A stretch of DNA of 64,000 bases from Diplolepis rosae (Eukaryota; Arthropoda; Insecta; Hymenoptera; Diplolepididae). How positions within the stretch are numbered: the stretch's first letter is position 1; the number at the start of each line of letters is the position of its first letter. The stretch covers positions 310,001 through 374,000 of the forward strand of contig JAPYXD010000391.1 of the NCBI GenBank assembly GCA_030998225.1, read 5' to 3'. The translations under genes were made by a program, and so were the position numbers. Below are positions 53,396 through 64,000 of the stretch, piece by piece. The notes beneath the pieces are model-generated. The model did no database searches. It had not been told where the DNA came from and worked only from the letters and a program-made list of their open reading frames with translations.

Positions 53396-55974
53396 TGAGA
53401 CGGCCCAGCCCCGAGTATCCGCCTTTTGCGACGAAACGGGGCTAAAATCCGCGAAACTAAGGCCATTTTAGGAACAAATAGATTCCCATGAGACTCGCAC
53501 AAAAGAATTGCGAGGTATGATCCAGTATTTGAGCAGCAATTAATGATTTACTTCCATACCGGGAGTGAACGCGGCGAGAACGAGGTAGTCTGGTGTTCAC
53601 AGACATTTTCGTTCGTGCTCCCAGCGAGCGCCGCGCTGGCCTGTGGTTGCTGCCACACGACCAATTGCTCAGATCAAGCAGCGTGTGGCTTGGTTCGCTG
53701 GATGGATGGGCGTCCCTCGCTCACATTTCTTTTATTTTTTTTTATGGTTAGTTTTTATAGGTTTGTTAATTGTTGCTAATAAATGGAAATAAACAATTAT
53801 ACAAATACGACAATTATAAATAAACATAATTGTCATTGCATTATGAAATATTATAAATAATCAAATATTGTAAATAAAGATAATTATTGTCACGTGATAA
53901 ATTTGGTTAATATTAAATACAATAAACAAGTACAGTTATAACTTGAACAGAAAATGACAAAAGGTTAGCATTGATTATCTGAAAATAATTTTGACTGGTA
54001 AATCATCAGCAAAATACCAAATTGGCAAATGAACAATGCGTGACCATCTAATCATTTCTTTTATTTAAAGGCTCGTTTTTATTTTTGAGAATTATCAGCA
54101 TATAATAATAATCTTTTCAATCTTTCTTAGAAGATTTTGAATTTTCTAACAACGTTCAAACCTTTACATACTGTTGTCCAATGGGAGCCCGCGCCTACGC
54201 TAATAGCACACGCCAAGCGGGAGGTGAGATGGGGGAAAGGCTTTCTCCTTGCCGTCGCGAGGCATGCTTTCTCTTATCAACGCATATCAATTTTTGAACA
54301 CCTCTACGAGACAAAAAAATCCAACGATTTGAAATTTGAAAAACGTCAACATGATCTCGAAAATGTCAGCTTTCTCCTGATACTGACTTCCAACCCAAAA
54401 ACGGTCGAAAAAAGGGGGAAAACATCGTGTATAAAAATCTTAATTTATTAATTTAATTGGACGTAATCGCGGTCGTTAATTCAGGCGCGCGCAAGTTAAT
54501 TAAGGGGGAAATTGATTGAGAGGTGGAAATCCGAGGCGATGTGCTTGATTGCAAATCCTCGAAAAGTAGTCCGGTTCCGCACCTGCAAAAGGTGAGGACT
54601 TGTCGCTCGTCGCGGCGATTTTTCTGGACGATATCTCAGGTCAGAGCTCATAGTCAGGTGACGTGCATTTTAGCATCACCGCACCTGACTATTGGAGAAT
54701 CTGATCGTCTATGTTACCTAGCCCCCTTTTTAGATAGGGATTAGCAGGCTTACGTTTTTTTTTGTTTTGGACGCGTGTCTCGATTGGATTTTGTCGCGGT
54801 TTACTGGTCTTTTTTTTTAGGCTTGACATCGACGTTACACGAGGGATTTAATTGTCAAAAGAAAATAATAAATAGATTTGTTCTTAAATTCTTGAGTGTC
54901 GAGTACCCGTTGACTCACCCCGAGTGAGAAATTGGGAAAGTCACTCCTATTTTAAGGAATCTCTGTCTCGTAAATTGCCAATCAGGTGCCGTAGCCCCTT
55001 TGGGCACTTTACCTGTGAGGTAATAATTTTTTTTATATATATATCACAAACCAAATTGTCAACCAGGTGCCGTAGCCCCTCAGGGCACTTTACCTGGGAG
55101 ACGACATCCTTTTTCTCTTTCTTTTACTTTTTGGTAAATTCAATTGTGGATCTGGTGCCGTAGCCCCTTTGGGCACTTTACCAGTGACACGTACTTCCTT
55201 ACCCCCGGAGAATTGAAGAACAAATCTACGCGAAATCGCGTGATCAGGTGGGGAGGTTTTCATTTCAATAATTGAGGAATTGAACGCATCTTCTACGCAA
55301 ATGATGAAAGTTTCTGTGAGTGTAAGCCCAAGTGCTTTTAGTCACCACAAAACCTCTGATGCTATAAATTTGGAAGATTTCCTTAATTTGAGCAAGCGAA
55401 AGACTAAATTGGTTCTTATTAGTGTTTGAATGCTTCAAGGGTGGAGAACGGAATCGTAATGAACAAGGGAAAATTCATGTTGAAAAGAGCCTGCCAGTCG
55501 ACCAAGTTTTATTTTCAGGAGTAGGGAATTCCCAAAAATTAAAACGTGTTTTGAAGACATAACTGTGCGAAATAACACAGCAAATATTAATCGAAATTTT
55601 ATTTATGAATTCTAGTTACGATGTCTATAAAACGCAGGATATATTTCGACGATTCCTCCGTATTACTCTTTCTCATTCCGAAAAACTGAAAATCGTGAGT
55701 TTCTTTGCCGTTCTTACTCATTAAATAAAGAATAAAAATTCGCGAAATTTTCACCCTTCGTGTGACCCACTCAGAAATTTCGGAAGTAATTTTGTCTCAA
55801 AATAGGGCAAAATTGTTGTCTAATAACTCAGTAAATTAAGGTAATTAAAAATTGATGATTTGAAATTTAAAATCAGAATTTAAAAGCGAAACTTTTGACC
55901 AAGTCGGGCAAGAATAGATTTATAAATACTTGAAAATTGATAAATTAAAGATCGTAAAAGGTCGAAATGTTTCA
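53396..55974 (+). repeat. 3' LTR (2,579 bp)
   Basis: Same start and end as the 5' LTR. Differences seen include C for T near 53893 (CACGTG), a G-run and a T-run shorter by one (near 54510 and 54730), an extra A near 55540, small changes near 55616-55645 (TTACGATGTC; GGATATATTTCG), and an extra A near 55960. Confidence 0.93.
54983..55184 (+). promoter_or_regulatory. Triple hairpin array in the 3' LTR
   Basis: Same three units as at 43466-43667: 54983-55015, 55063-55097 and 55152-55184. Confidence 0.8.
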
Positions 55975-57360
55975 AAGTAGTATACATTCTTGACATCAGT
56001 TTATTCAAATTTAGCACAGAATAGATAGTATTTTCAAGGATGATATACTCCTTAAACAGATCACTCAAATATGGTCAAACATTACTTCTACTCGTTCTGG
56101 TATTTTCTCGATAGGCATTGACAATGTAAACTAAAATCCAGATTAATTTTGCAAAAAGATTTTTTTCTCATTTTTATTGTTGACTAATGTAATGCCAATT
56201 TAAATATGATCGAACGTTCGGAGCGCGCTTTGACACGGAGCGTTCGACGCCTTTGAACATGTTAGTTGCTAGCGATCGTCATTTGTTTTTTTCTACATCA
56301 TTATTATTTTTGCTTTTGTAGATCAGTCTTTTGACAGTCGAAACTGAGCACAGACCTCTATAAAAATTAACGCGTTATTTTTGTAGTGGTGTTCTAGAAT
56401 TTCGAGTGTTTTTTTGGCAAAGTGGTTTATGCTATACCTGTCATTATTATTATTATCATTATTATTATTCATTCGAGACAGCCACAGAACCAAAGCACGT
56501 TTTGTGCAAAATAGTATCGAATTCAGATATTCGTACTCTGTGCAGGATCCAAAGTTGATTATTATGTATCACTTAAAGGCTTAATAATATGATGAGTTAA
56601 TTTGTTAGTTTTCGATCAGCCGAAGAATCAACGCATTATTTGTAAAATATTTCAAACACTCACATTAACCAGAATTATATGTAAAATCAATCATTTAATT
56701 CAGTATGTTGTACTATATATCATTCTTCTTCTAGTTATTCATCATTAAATGTTCCAACTAAGTATTTTGTTACGTTTATTAATTCACCCGAGAAATCCTT
56801 TTTACATAGCACGAAGCATTTGCGCAGTGAAGAATAAATGCGCGCGAGCGAACGGCACAGTTTTGGCACCTTGCGCGACTATGTTTTCGACCGAATTAGA
56901 TCGTTCCAAAATACGGGCGATTTTTTTTCTCAACGGAATATGAAAGATAATTGAATGAAGTACATGTGGTTTTTTTTCCAGTCGAAATCCGATGAAGAAG
57001 ACATTTGTTTATCAATTTGTTTTAAACAATTATTAAAAATTCACATGAAATTTTAAGTTTTCAAATCGGAAATAATCATAGTCAATCTATGTTAAATGAC
57101 GATTCCATTGTCACAAAAAACATAAAAATCGGATAATTAGATCAGCCAGAATTAATTTTACAAAAAAAAAGTGACAAAAATCTTTAATTGTTAATATTAT
57201 AACCAAAAATTTTTTTGAACGAAATCACTTTAGATTTATGTCAGGAATGGTAAACACTATCGTAAAAAAAATCATTTTGAAGTAGATTTGAATTTTCACC
57301 CCATTCGGGTGATCCGTTTCAGAAATTCTGACCCATATAAGAGATTACATTTTCCTTTAG

Positions 57361-57465
57361 TTGGATAGGGAGATTAATCTACCATCGTCTATAAGAATAG
57401 GTGTCGTGACTACGGGCATCGATGACACGGTCATAAATGGAGTATTCTTGGGTTGGAACAAAAAG
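57361..57465 (+). CDS. Serine protease homolog 2, exon 3
   Basis: Acceptor TTTTCCTTTAG, donor AAG|GTAAAA, phase 0 in and out, 105 nt. Reads LDREINLPSSIRIGVV ... NGVFLGWNKK, aligned with exon 3 of the paralog (IERPSSLTLNNVLL ... RGVLVGWSVE, 102 nt). Partner of the exon ending at 41198. Later exons were not identified. Confidence 0.65.
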
Positions 57466-57499
57466 GTAAAAATATACGACTGCATAAAAAAAGATAAGC

Positions 57500-59450
57500 T
57501 TGTCATAACAGAGAATATCATGTTGCTCTCTCTGAGTTAGTTCTTGTTACAGTATATTATATATTATTGTACATACCGGTGTCATTGTAAAATTTAGTAT
57601 TATTATATTTATTTTTACTAAAATCAACAGGAAAAGAGGATATAACGTCAGTTTTTTTAGAAATTACTATTTTTAATACTATGGTGTTACTAATAATATT
57701 GGTGAAAATGGTGAAATAATTGTACTTATGCCTAAAAACAAAAGCAGGTTTTATTTTCTGAAAAAGCAAAATCGTGATCGACACATCGAACGAATTATAT
57801 TGAAGTAAACCCAATAAATGTTTCATTAATTCTTAAAGCAGAATGTTAAGTTCACAAAAGGCAATAGTAAAGTCACATCTTCTGTCTACCCAAATTACCA
57901 TAGTCATTTGGAGATAGTGGAACCATATTTATAACTTTTCCTATCGAAAATAGGGAATATAATTGCACCTCCATAATTCAGATCGGCTTTGAAAGGGACT
58001 GGAGTTTTATCTTTATCGTCACTTATATGGGGATTTAAAACTGAAGGAAAAAATACTTTTTAATGCAAGCCTTGTTAACGGGTTTTGCAATATGATAATA
58101 CGTAATGAACCAAGCCTTTACGAGTTTTATTTTAGATTCAAAATAAACGTTATTGGTGAATTATCCGATTTGTAGCTACAAATATCTCTATTTGGAGGGC
58201 AAACAGTAAAGCACTACTAGTTATTGGCACATTAGCCTAGATATTAGCACTTTAAAGATCGAAGTTCATTAAAATCACTTGAAATCGCAATCAATTTTAA
58301 TCAATTGCAACATGCAGACAAGTAACAACATGTCTACCGCGTACGACTACGCACGGCGTTCAATTCGATGAAACACTAGCGTCGACTAGGGGACGTAGCA
58401 ATCACTATTTTTCTTTCGACACTTGGCCTATAGGAGTGGGCACACTGGGGATATGACACTTACAATGTAGCAACTTCGTTATATACTGAACTGTGAAAAC
58501 TTTTACGATTTGTGAGCAGAAGCTCGGTAGCCCCCCCCCCCCCTGCTAGCAAAAATCGTAAGTTAGAAAGCCGCCACATTCAAATGTAAAAAATTATATT
58601 ACTATATCGGGTACCGGAAAATAATCATAACGAGCACATGGACCGATTCTCGGGTAATGTCAGAAACGTTCGGCGTATCTGACGTCACTCGGCAATATAT
58701 TTACTATTTCCAATGAGAATTTTGGCAACGTACTATTTCAAAATATGAAGTGTTCGATTGCATAATATTCAAGTCTTTCTCTCTTCATTATTTATTACTA
58801 TTGACAATGGAAATTTCTCTAAACTATTTTGCAATTTATATTATTCAAAAGACCAATTATCGCAGTGATAGTTTTATTTTTTATTCATATAGGTATCACT
58901 TATTTCTAGTTTCAATTTGCCATCAAAGATGTTAATCGTTGCAACTCTCAATGGTAATTTATAAAGTTGCACTACAATATATTCACAATTGGTTCAGGAA
59001 AAGAATTTTCTGCTATCGCTATGATAAATAAAACTGGTTTCGTCACTATATCCTCACTTCTTATTGGCTTTTAGTCAAAATAAATATAATAATACTAAAT
59101 TTTACAATGAAGAGTTTCTCCGTGTAGATTTTGTTCACATCAGACTTGTTCTTGTTGCCTATGCATGTTATACTTTTTGTATTTATTTTTTTTGGATCCT
59201 CCTCATTACCAAATTTAAAAAAAATATAAACAAAACGAAAGCAACGAAAACCGAATTGTAATCGAATGCATTAATTGTACAGAACCTTTAAAGACGTTTT
59301 TATCATTACTTCCAAGTAAATAATTAGCTTTACATGAAGAAAAATGGATATTCGAAGAGTATGAATGATTAATGCGGGAATATATGATTACTGAAACAGA
59401 AAAAAAGGTTTTAATTGAATTCTTGTTGTTTAGGCATACCCAAGTGCGAA
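57500..59450. other. AT-rich DNA with an imperfect inverted repeat
   Basis: 57583-57690 and 59010-59115 are inverted relatives (AAATATAATAATACTAAATTT, then TACAATG; TATATCCTC). No supported gene. A 13-base C run lies near 58530-58543. Confidence 0.45.
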
Positions 59451-59454
59451 GTTA

Positions 59455-59960
59455 GATACGGCCCAACACTGGCCCAGTATCGCCAAAAGTTTGACGAAGA
59501 TCGGCTGCCAATATCGTGCCGTTGCTAGAATGATAACTCCGGTATCCACTTGGCGACCAATTCTAGCCCAAACTCTGGCCGCCAGTACTTGTTTTCGGCA
59601 CAGCAACGGGCCAATGCTGTGCCGAACTCTAGTTTTCTCACTTCCAGATTGGTTTGCTGTGGTAAAAGTGACACATGGCCCAGTAATGTGCCTCCCATGA
59701 GCCCGACTCTGACTCTTCTACTTTCTGAACTGGATGCCATAGTAAAAATGACAATCGGCTTGGTATAGGGCCGATACTGGGCCAAGTTACGGCTGAAGGT
59801 CGGTAAGTTTAAACAGTCGAAAAAGGCCGCCGTCGTCGGCCTAGCACTTGACCGATGGAAAAAGTGACATTGGCCCAATAACAATAGCCGACTCTTGGCT
59901 GCTGAGAATGGGCCATTATTGTGCCGTATTATCACCTTCGGCAATTCGCACTTGGTTAGG
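59455..59960. repeat. Degenerate GGCCCA/TGGGCC repeat region
   Basis: Phrases such as ACTGGCCCAGTAT, GGGCCAATGCTGTGCCGAAC, ATGGCCCAGTAATGTGCC, GGGCCGATACTGGGCCAAG and TTGGCCCAATAA recur every 60-150 bp. AAAAGTGACA(C/T).(T)GGCCCA occurs at about 59663 and 59853. ORFs on both strands here are produced by the repeat. Confidence 0.55.
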
Positions 59961-60275
59961 GCCAGTTTCTCCATTATTTTCATTTAAAAATTATCAATGG
60001 TATATATCAAAAAAGATACTCTGGCAATAAAGTCCTCAATAAAAGTTTTGAAAATTAAAATTGCACTGAGAAAAATATTTGGTAGGCCAAACAAAAGTTT
60101 GGTTGTCCCAATTAGGTTCGTTGGTTGCTACAGAAGTAACAAAACGATTTTGTTGAGTCAACCAAATTTTTATGCTGAACCGTTTGATTGATCCAACCAA
60201 TCGAAGTAGTTGTTATAACAAAATTATTTCGTAAACAGACTAAAACGTTTGAATCTTCTGTCTTAAAAGACGGCT

Positions 60276-60310
60276 GACGTAGGATTCGAACTACATCGCA
60301 AAGGCAGGTG
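60276..60310 (-). repeat. Possible tRNA-derived SINE fragment
   Basis: In reverse complement, GATGTAGTTCGAATCCTACG contains a perfect B-box (GTTCGAATCC). No convincing A box nearby, so only a fragment. Confidence 0.25.
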
Positions 60311-60724
60311 TACAAACTTCAATACTTATTGTCTTTGGGTATTTTATGTCCTACTAATAAACCAAAACACTTTAGAAATGTAAGTTTTTCAGAAGCTAGA
60401 ATCCCTAATTTGCCTGTTTTTAGCTTTTCCTTACTGAGACATTCAGGTCACAATACTCTTCTTTGGTGCACAACAATAAAATTACTAGTTGAGATTAACA
60501 TTAACTCAAGTCAAGGAACTTTTCAAAGAAAATAAATTGCGTAAATTACGCATTAACATAAAGCTTTAAAATATAGAAATAGTAAAAAGGACACGTACCA
60601 ATTGTATCGCTTTGAAACGTTATTGAAAATTTGGACGCAACCTTCTGACCCCTTAATTTTCTTATCTTCTGCACTTTCCTACTTGTAACATTTCACTCAA
60701 TGAATTTCCGGTCTGAGAAAAACA

Positions 60725-62345
60725 CAGTTTTTTCGAGAAATTCGTCTTTATTCATCAACATAGTTTCCTTCAAGCGCAATACATTTATTCGAACGCTTCC
60801 CTAACTTTTCGATGCCTTTCTTGTACAATGATTCATCTTTGCTCTTAAAATTGACCTCAGTTCCAGCAATCACTTGTTCATTGCAGCCAAGTCTCTTTCC
60901 CTGGAGCATTTTATTTTTTTATTTTAAGAGGGTACTTTAAAAAGTGAAAATGAGCATCAGCGCCGCCAAGTTTTGATAGCAAGAACTAATATCAATGCAA
61001 ACGAAACCCCCGTCCCCCCAACCCGATGTATTCGAAAGAGCGGAAATTTTTAAAATATATTGCATGAAATCCATTACATAAATTTAAATGATTTAAAGTT
61101 GAAAATAATTTGTGAAAGAATAAAAATACAACAAGAATTTTTAAATATGAATCACAATGAATAGTTAAATACTGTATTATTACACGGAGAAAAATAGTTG
61201 AAGCAATTTTACTCAACTCTGTCGATTAAACTTGGGACTTAAGGACATTTGAACATTTATTAGATCCTAGTCGGGTAAAATGAATTTGATAAATACCTAA
61301 TTCACCCAAAATGAATATCAATAAGCGTTACATAGGAAATAAAAAGGAGTTGAGTAAAACGTTGTCGACGACAGGGCACCAACATGCGTCAGTGGGTTAA
61401 CATGAAATGTATAAGTATATCACCGACGCTTGAGGTGCTTCAAACCGTAGTTGGGTAAAATGAGCATCGGGCGTATGGTTACAACAGCTTAAAAATAACA
61501 TCGGTAGCGACAATAGCGCCACCACTTGTTGATAGCAAACATTATAATTCGTTCCCCTTTTTTCCTATATGAGTGGACCCACTGTGGTCTTGGTGGAACA
61601 GCACTTTTTTCTTCTGCATGTAAGACCGTTTTTTCTTGATTTCTGCTCTCAATCGAACCAGTAATGCCATGTGATACTCGCTGTTAATGGTTTTACCGTT
61701 CTCAAGATAGTCGATAAACAAAATACTATGCATGTCCCAAAATACGGATGCCATAACCTTGCCAGCCTATTGTTCAGTTTTTTGGTTGCTTTGGACGGCT
61801 TTTACCTTCTGCTGTCCACTCAGCTGACGATCTTTTTGTTTCAGGTGTATAATGGTGGATCCATGCTTCATCCATTGTCACATACCGACGCAGAAAATTC
61901 TTTTTGACTCGCTTGAACAGCTTTAAACAGCGCTCTGAATCCTCGACCCGTTGTTGTCTTTGGCCGGATGTTAGCAAACGCGGCACCCACTTCGAAAACA
62001 ACTTACGCATCTCTAAAGATTCATGCAAAATTGTAAACACACTACCTTCTGATATCTTTAAGCCGTCAGCTATCTCATGCAACTTTAATTTACGATCGCC
62101 CAAAACTATTTTGTGGACTTTTGTTATGTTTTCCGGAATAACTGCTGATTTTGGGCGACCAGAGCGTTCAGCGTCATCGGTGTTTGTACGACCACATTTA
62201 AATTTGGCATACCAGTAGATGATTGATGATTTCCCTGGTGCAGAGTCCCCATGACGCTTGTCAAGTCACTGCATTCCTTTAACAGTATTTTTTCCGATTA
62301 AAAAGCAATGTTTGATTAACACTCGAAACTCTGTTTTATCCATTG
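60725..62345 (-). pseudogene. mariner transposase (SETMAR-like group), broken and interrupted
   Basis: N-terminus from 62345: MDKTEFRVLIKHCFLIGKNT, then GRTNTDDAERSGRPKSAV. The long open part 62103-61774 has HEIADGLKISEGSVFTIL and RRYVTMDEAWIHHYTPETKR (first catalytic Asp). 61754-61542 continues MASVFWDMHSILFIDYLENG and KKKVLFHQDHSG (second Asp). Coding then breaks at the inserted segment. The C-terminus reappears at about 60905-60735 as KDESLYKKGIEKLGKRSNKC then IALEGNYV. The third-Asp region is lost. Several stops and frameshifts; inactive. Confidence 0.88.
61183..61480. repeat. Intact copy of the dispersed MITE-like repeat
   Basis: Starts CACGGAGAAAAATAGTTGAA, ends near GAGCATCGGGCGTA. 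The reference 'empty' copy for the mariner insertion at 30480-31345: here GTATAAGTATATCACCGACG is uninterrupted. Confidence 0.8.
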
Positions 62346-62521
62346 TTTTGAAAATGACAAAAGTTGCTTCACAATAACCTTTATAACTTCTGAACTAAAC
62401 GTCATATTGTCATGAAATTTTGAGACTTAACGTTTGAAGGTTAGTACTATCCAGAAATCATATGGATTTCACAGCAATGTTGCCATCTATATATCAGGCC
62501 GAAAACTTATTGAGTGATGTG

Positions 62522-62785
62522 TTATAAATATTGCTGCAGTAACAGCCAAATCTGTTCGCTTCCGGGAGGATATTTTACATTTAGAACGTGAAAAACTTTG
62601 TAGCAAATATCAATGGCTCTGAAGGATGATTCCATGGAGTACAGAGTCTTATTAATGTTCACAAAAGGGTCCTCAATTCTATCAAGAGTTTCTCCCACGA
62701 TGATCACGTAGGGCTGCAAGCCTAAAATACGTTTTGCCATGAACTCTGCTCGTTTATTGCTATCATTTTCGAGCTCTTGAGTTAC
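62522..62785 (-). CDS. Last exon of an unrecognised gene
   Basis: Follows the acceptor TTTTTTAATTTCAG (read on the minus strand) and runs to TAA. Reads VTQELENDSNKRAEFMAKRI, LGLQPYVIIVGETLDRIEDP, ... AIDICYKVFHVLNVKYPPGS, EQIWLLLQQYL. The pattern 'PYVI.VG ... F..I ... AID.C.K...V....YP.....W...Q' matches a C-terminal block I know from many uncharacterised (SAMD3-like or transposon-associated) animal proteins. Upstream exons would lie above 62785. Function not assigned. Confidence 0.5.
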   Translation of the reverse strand, partial: VTQELENDSNKRAEFMAKRILGLQPYVIIVGETLDRIEDPFVNINKTLYSMESSFRAIDICYKVFHVLNVKYPPGSEQIWLLLQQYL

Positions 62786-63044
62786 CTGAAATTAAAAAAC
62801 ACTGCCACATTAATAAACTAAATATTAATTAATATTATAATAAAATAATTTAGATGAAAAATCTGGCCATCCCTCATAAAAGTTATTGGTTCCATTTTTG
62901 AACATTCTACTATAATCACATCCAAGCTGCAAATACAATTTATCCGATAAGTATAAATTTGACATAATCTTCGAAAAAAAGTTTCGATTTCTGTAAGAAC
63001 TTTTTGCATGTGTACCCCCATAGCCGGTATTCGGCAGGAGCACG

Positions 63045-63074
63045 CGCCCAGCGTCAGGTGCCCCTGACTGGGCG
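63045..63074. repeat. GC-rich hairpin
   Basis: CGCCCAG pairs with CTGGGCG and TCAGG with CCTGA around a 4-base loop, within a locally GC-rich stretch. Confidence 0.6.
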
Positions 63075-63129
63075 TGGCTCAGGTTAATTTTAAGTCTGCC
63101 AGACGTACAGACTTACGTACAGACCGTAC

Positions 63130-63295
63130 ACGATCGTTATCGAATGACACCGATCATTACCAAATGTAACAAAATGTTGTCCGAACGTTACCGAAAGACA
63201 TCGAAACGTAACTAAACATAACCGAACGTTACCAAGTGTTACCGGATGTTATTAAATGATACCGAGTGATACCAGGCATTATCGGACAACACGAA
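63130..63295. repeat. 10-bp tandem repeat, about 16 degenerate units
   Basis: Successive decamers vary around YGTTACCGAA (CGTTACCGAA-like, CGAAACGTAA, CATAACCGAA, CGTTACCAAG, TGTTACCGGA, TGATACCGAG, TGATACCAGG). The register is kept for ~165 bp. Confidence 0.75.
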
Positions 63296-63299
63296 AATG

Positions 63300-63640
63300 T
63301 TAAAATACCGGCGAACCAGCTCACCCTTTGACCAAGGGCGATTGCCATTGGCCATGATGCGAGAACGGCCATGGCCAAGGCCCCGCCCAGGACCGGGTTC
63401 CGTCAGATATCACTGAACGCACCCCTCTTTAAAGACCGTGACTAGACTGTGACAGACTGACGAAAAGTCCGGACGAGATTTTAGGTTGAACGCGCCCCCC
63501 GAGAAGAACCGGGCTACGACACCAATTGCAAACCACCATTTCATTAACGCAACGATCTTTATGTTCTTGTTTTACAGACATAATTTAATGATGACGAGAA
63601 CCGGTCCAAGACCCGACCAGCTAAGCCTGTGTCCGCGCAC
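63300..63640. other. GC-richer unexplained sequence
   Basis: Includes GGCCATGGCCAAGGCC-like palindromic phrases and CCGGACGAGATT. No ORF of note, and no LTR ends recognised. Confidence 0.35.
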
Positions 63641-63651
63641 CCGCTCTGACA

Positions 63652-63735
63652 TACACACACATACATACACATTAAATTCGCACACTCACACCGGTACACA
63701 ATCTTTTTCGTTCACACACACACATATATAATATA
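63652..63735. repeat. CA-rich microsatellite
   Basis: Interrupted (AC)n/(CACAT)n tracts ending in ATATATAATATA. Confidence 0.8.
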
Positions 63736-64000
63736 ATGGTAGACATGTTGTCAAATATATCACATTATGACAGAAAAGAGTATTGGGCATTTTGGAAACC
63801 ATTCCTAACCCTGCAGTAAATTCCCTTGTAGGAACCTATATAAAAAACTACCTTGGATTCTATATCAAAACTTACATAGGAACCTATCTTACTTCTTATA
63901 AAAATTTGAGACATGGATTTTTATATTGATCAAAACAGGGTCCTGTATGAATACTAGGGGTGTTAGTTGAAATTTTCCGGTTTTACTCATAGATGTCGCT

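Larger units (their letters stand above)
41877..55974 (+). mobile_element. Full-length Ty3/gypsy-type LTR retrotransposon carrying a Tudor-domain ORF
   Basis: 14,098 bp flanked by the 4-bp duplication AAGT (41873-41876 and 55975-55978). Order: 5' LTR, tRNA-Lys primer site, gag (45304-47136), -1 frameshift signal, pol (PR-RT-RNaseH-IN, so Ty3/gypsy order), a small basic ORF, a Tudor-domain ORF, short purine tract, 3' LTR. LTRs are both 2,579 bp and differ at only about ten positions by eye, so the insertion is recent. All main frames are open. No envelope-like gene (no long membrane-anchored ORF) is present; the Tudor ORF takes that place. Confidence 0.93.
41290..57341. mobile_element. Foldback DNA element with ~560-bp TIRs, split by the LTR retrotransposon
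   Basis: 41290-41850 and 56779-57341 are inverted copies with landmarks ATGGGTCAGAATTTCTGAAA, GGATCACCCGAATGGGGTGA, AATCGCCCGCATTTTGGAAC and TGCTTCGTGCTATGTAAAAA. Without the 14.1-kb LTR element (inserted just inside the left arm) it would be about 1.95 kb, with ~800 bp of non-coding DNA between the arms. No transposase seen, so non-autonomous. It lies wholly inside the intron of serine protease homolog 2 and ends 20 bp before the acceptor at 57360. Confidence 0.8.
60693..62517. mobile_element. mariner element interrupted by an insertion
   Basis: Left end TCACTCAATGAATTTCCGGT and right end, inverted, TCACTCAATAAGTTTTCGGC are related TIRs. Transposase coding on the minus strand is split by a ~640-bp non-mariner segment (about 60910-61550) that contains the 61183-61480 repeat. 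Confidence 0.8.

Noticed and set aside
63130..63295. Short regularly spaced repeats considered as a CRISPR array
   Set aside because: Units are 10 bp with no spacers, and the window is eukaryotic.

Overview
This window looks like a piece of an AT-rich, transposon-dense insect nuclear genome. The evidence is several mariner/Tc1 elements, R1-clade LINE fragments, TTAA-flanked DNA transposons, spliced host exons with GT/AG borders, and no bacterial-type gene layout. The exact species cannot be read from the sequence; a hymenopteran (perhaps a parasitoid wasp) is only a guess. Most annotatable sequence is mobile elements, often nested. The few host-like exons belong to two divergent trypsin-fold proteins and some unrecognised genes.

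Layout. 1-2309: 5'-truncated R1-clade LINE on the minus strand (ORF1 with zinc knuckles, ORF2 with endonuclease and RT), abutting a 4.2-kb hAT-like element (2308-6530) with unusually long (~730 bp) terminal inverted repeats. 6.5-13 kb: gene-poor AT-rich DNA with a foldback (8.37-9.0 kb) and a 1.1-kb inverted-repeat element (11.82-12.94 kb). 13.2-16.1 kb: remnants of two Mutator-like proteins, the second in a TTAA-flanked element that has a 366-bp relative at 24.6 kb. 18.3-19.3 kb: a short inverted-repeat element. 20.0-21.2 kb: first exons of a serine protease homolog. 22.8-33.3 kb: four mariner/Tc1 remnants, a piggyBac-like MITE, a diverged 0.5-kb direct duplication and candidate exons. 34.3-35.3 kb: another R1-clade 3' fragment. 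35.7-39.6 kb: MITEs and degenerate repeats. 40.9-57.5 kb: a second serine protease homolog whose intron holds a foldback element with ~560-bp arms, itself invaded by a 14.1-kb LTR retrotransposon. 57.5-64 kb: further repeats, a mariner interrupted by an insertion, a lone minus-strand exon and tandem repeats.

The standout is the LTR retrotransposon at 41,877-55,974. It has 2,579-bp LTRs that are nearly identical, a 4-bp target duplication (AAGT), a tRNA-Lys-type primer site, and intact gag and pol frames. Gag and pol are joined by a textbook -1 frameshift signal (G GGA AAC directly before the gag stop, then a stem). In the place where an env gene would sit, a third long ORF reads as an extended Tudor domain, the fold used by host piRNA-pathway proteins. 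It starts in a strong Kozak context just after a strong 3' splice site, which suggests env-like spliced expression. Each LTR also carries three copies of a hairpin whose outer stem shows compensatory changes. My inference is that the element captured a Tudor gene that may help it evade, or use, the germline small-RNA machinery.
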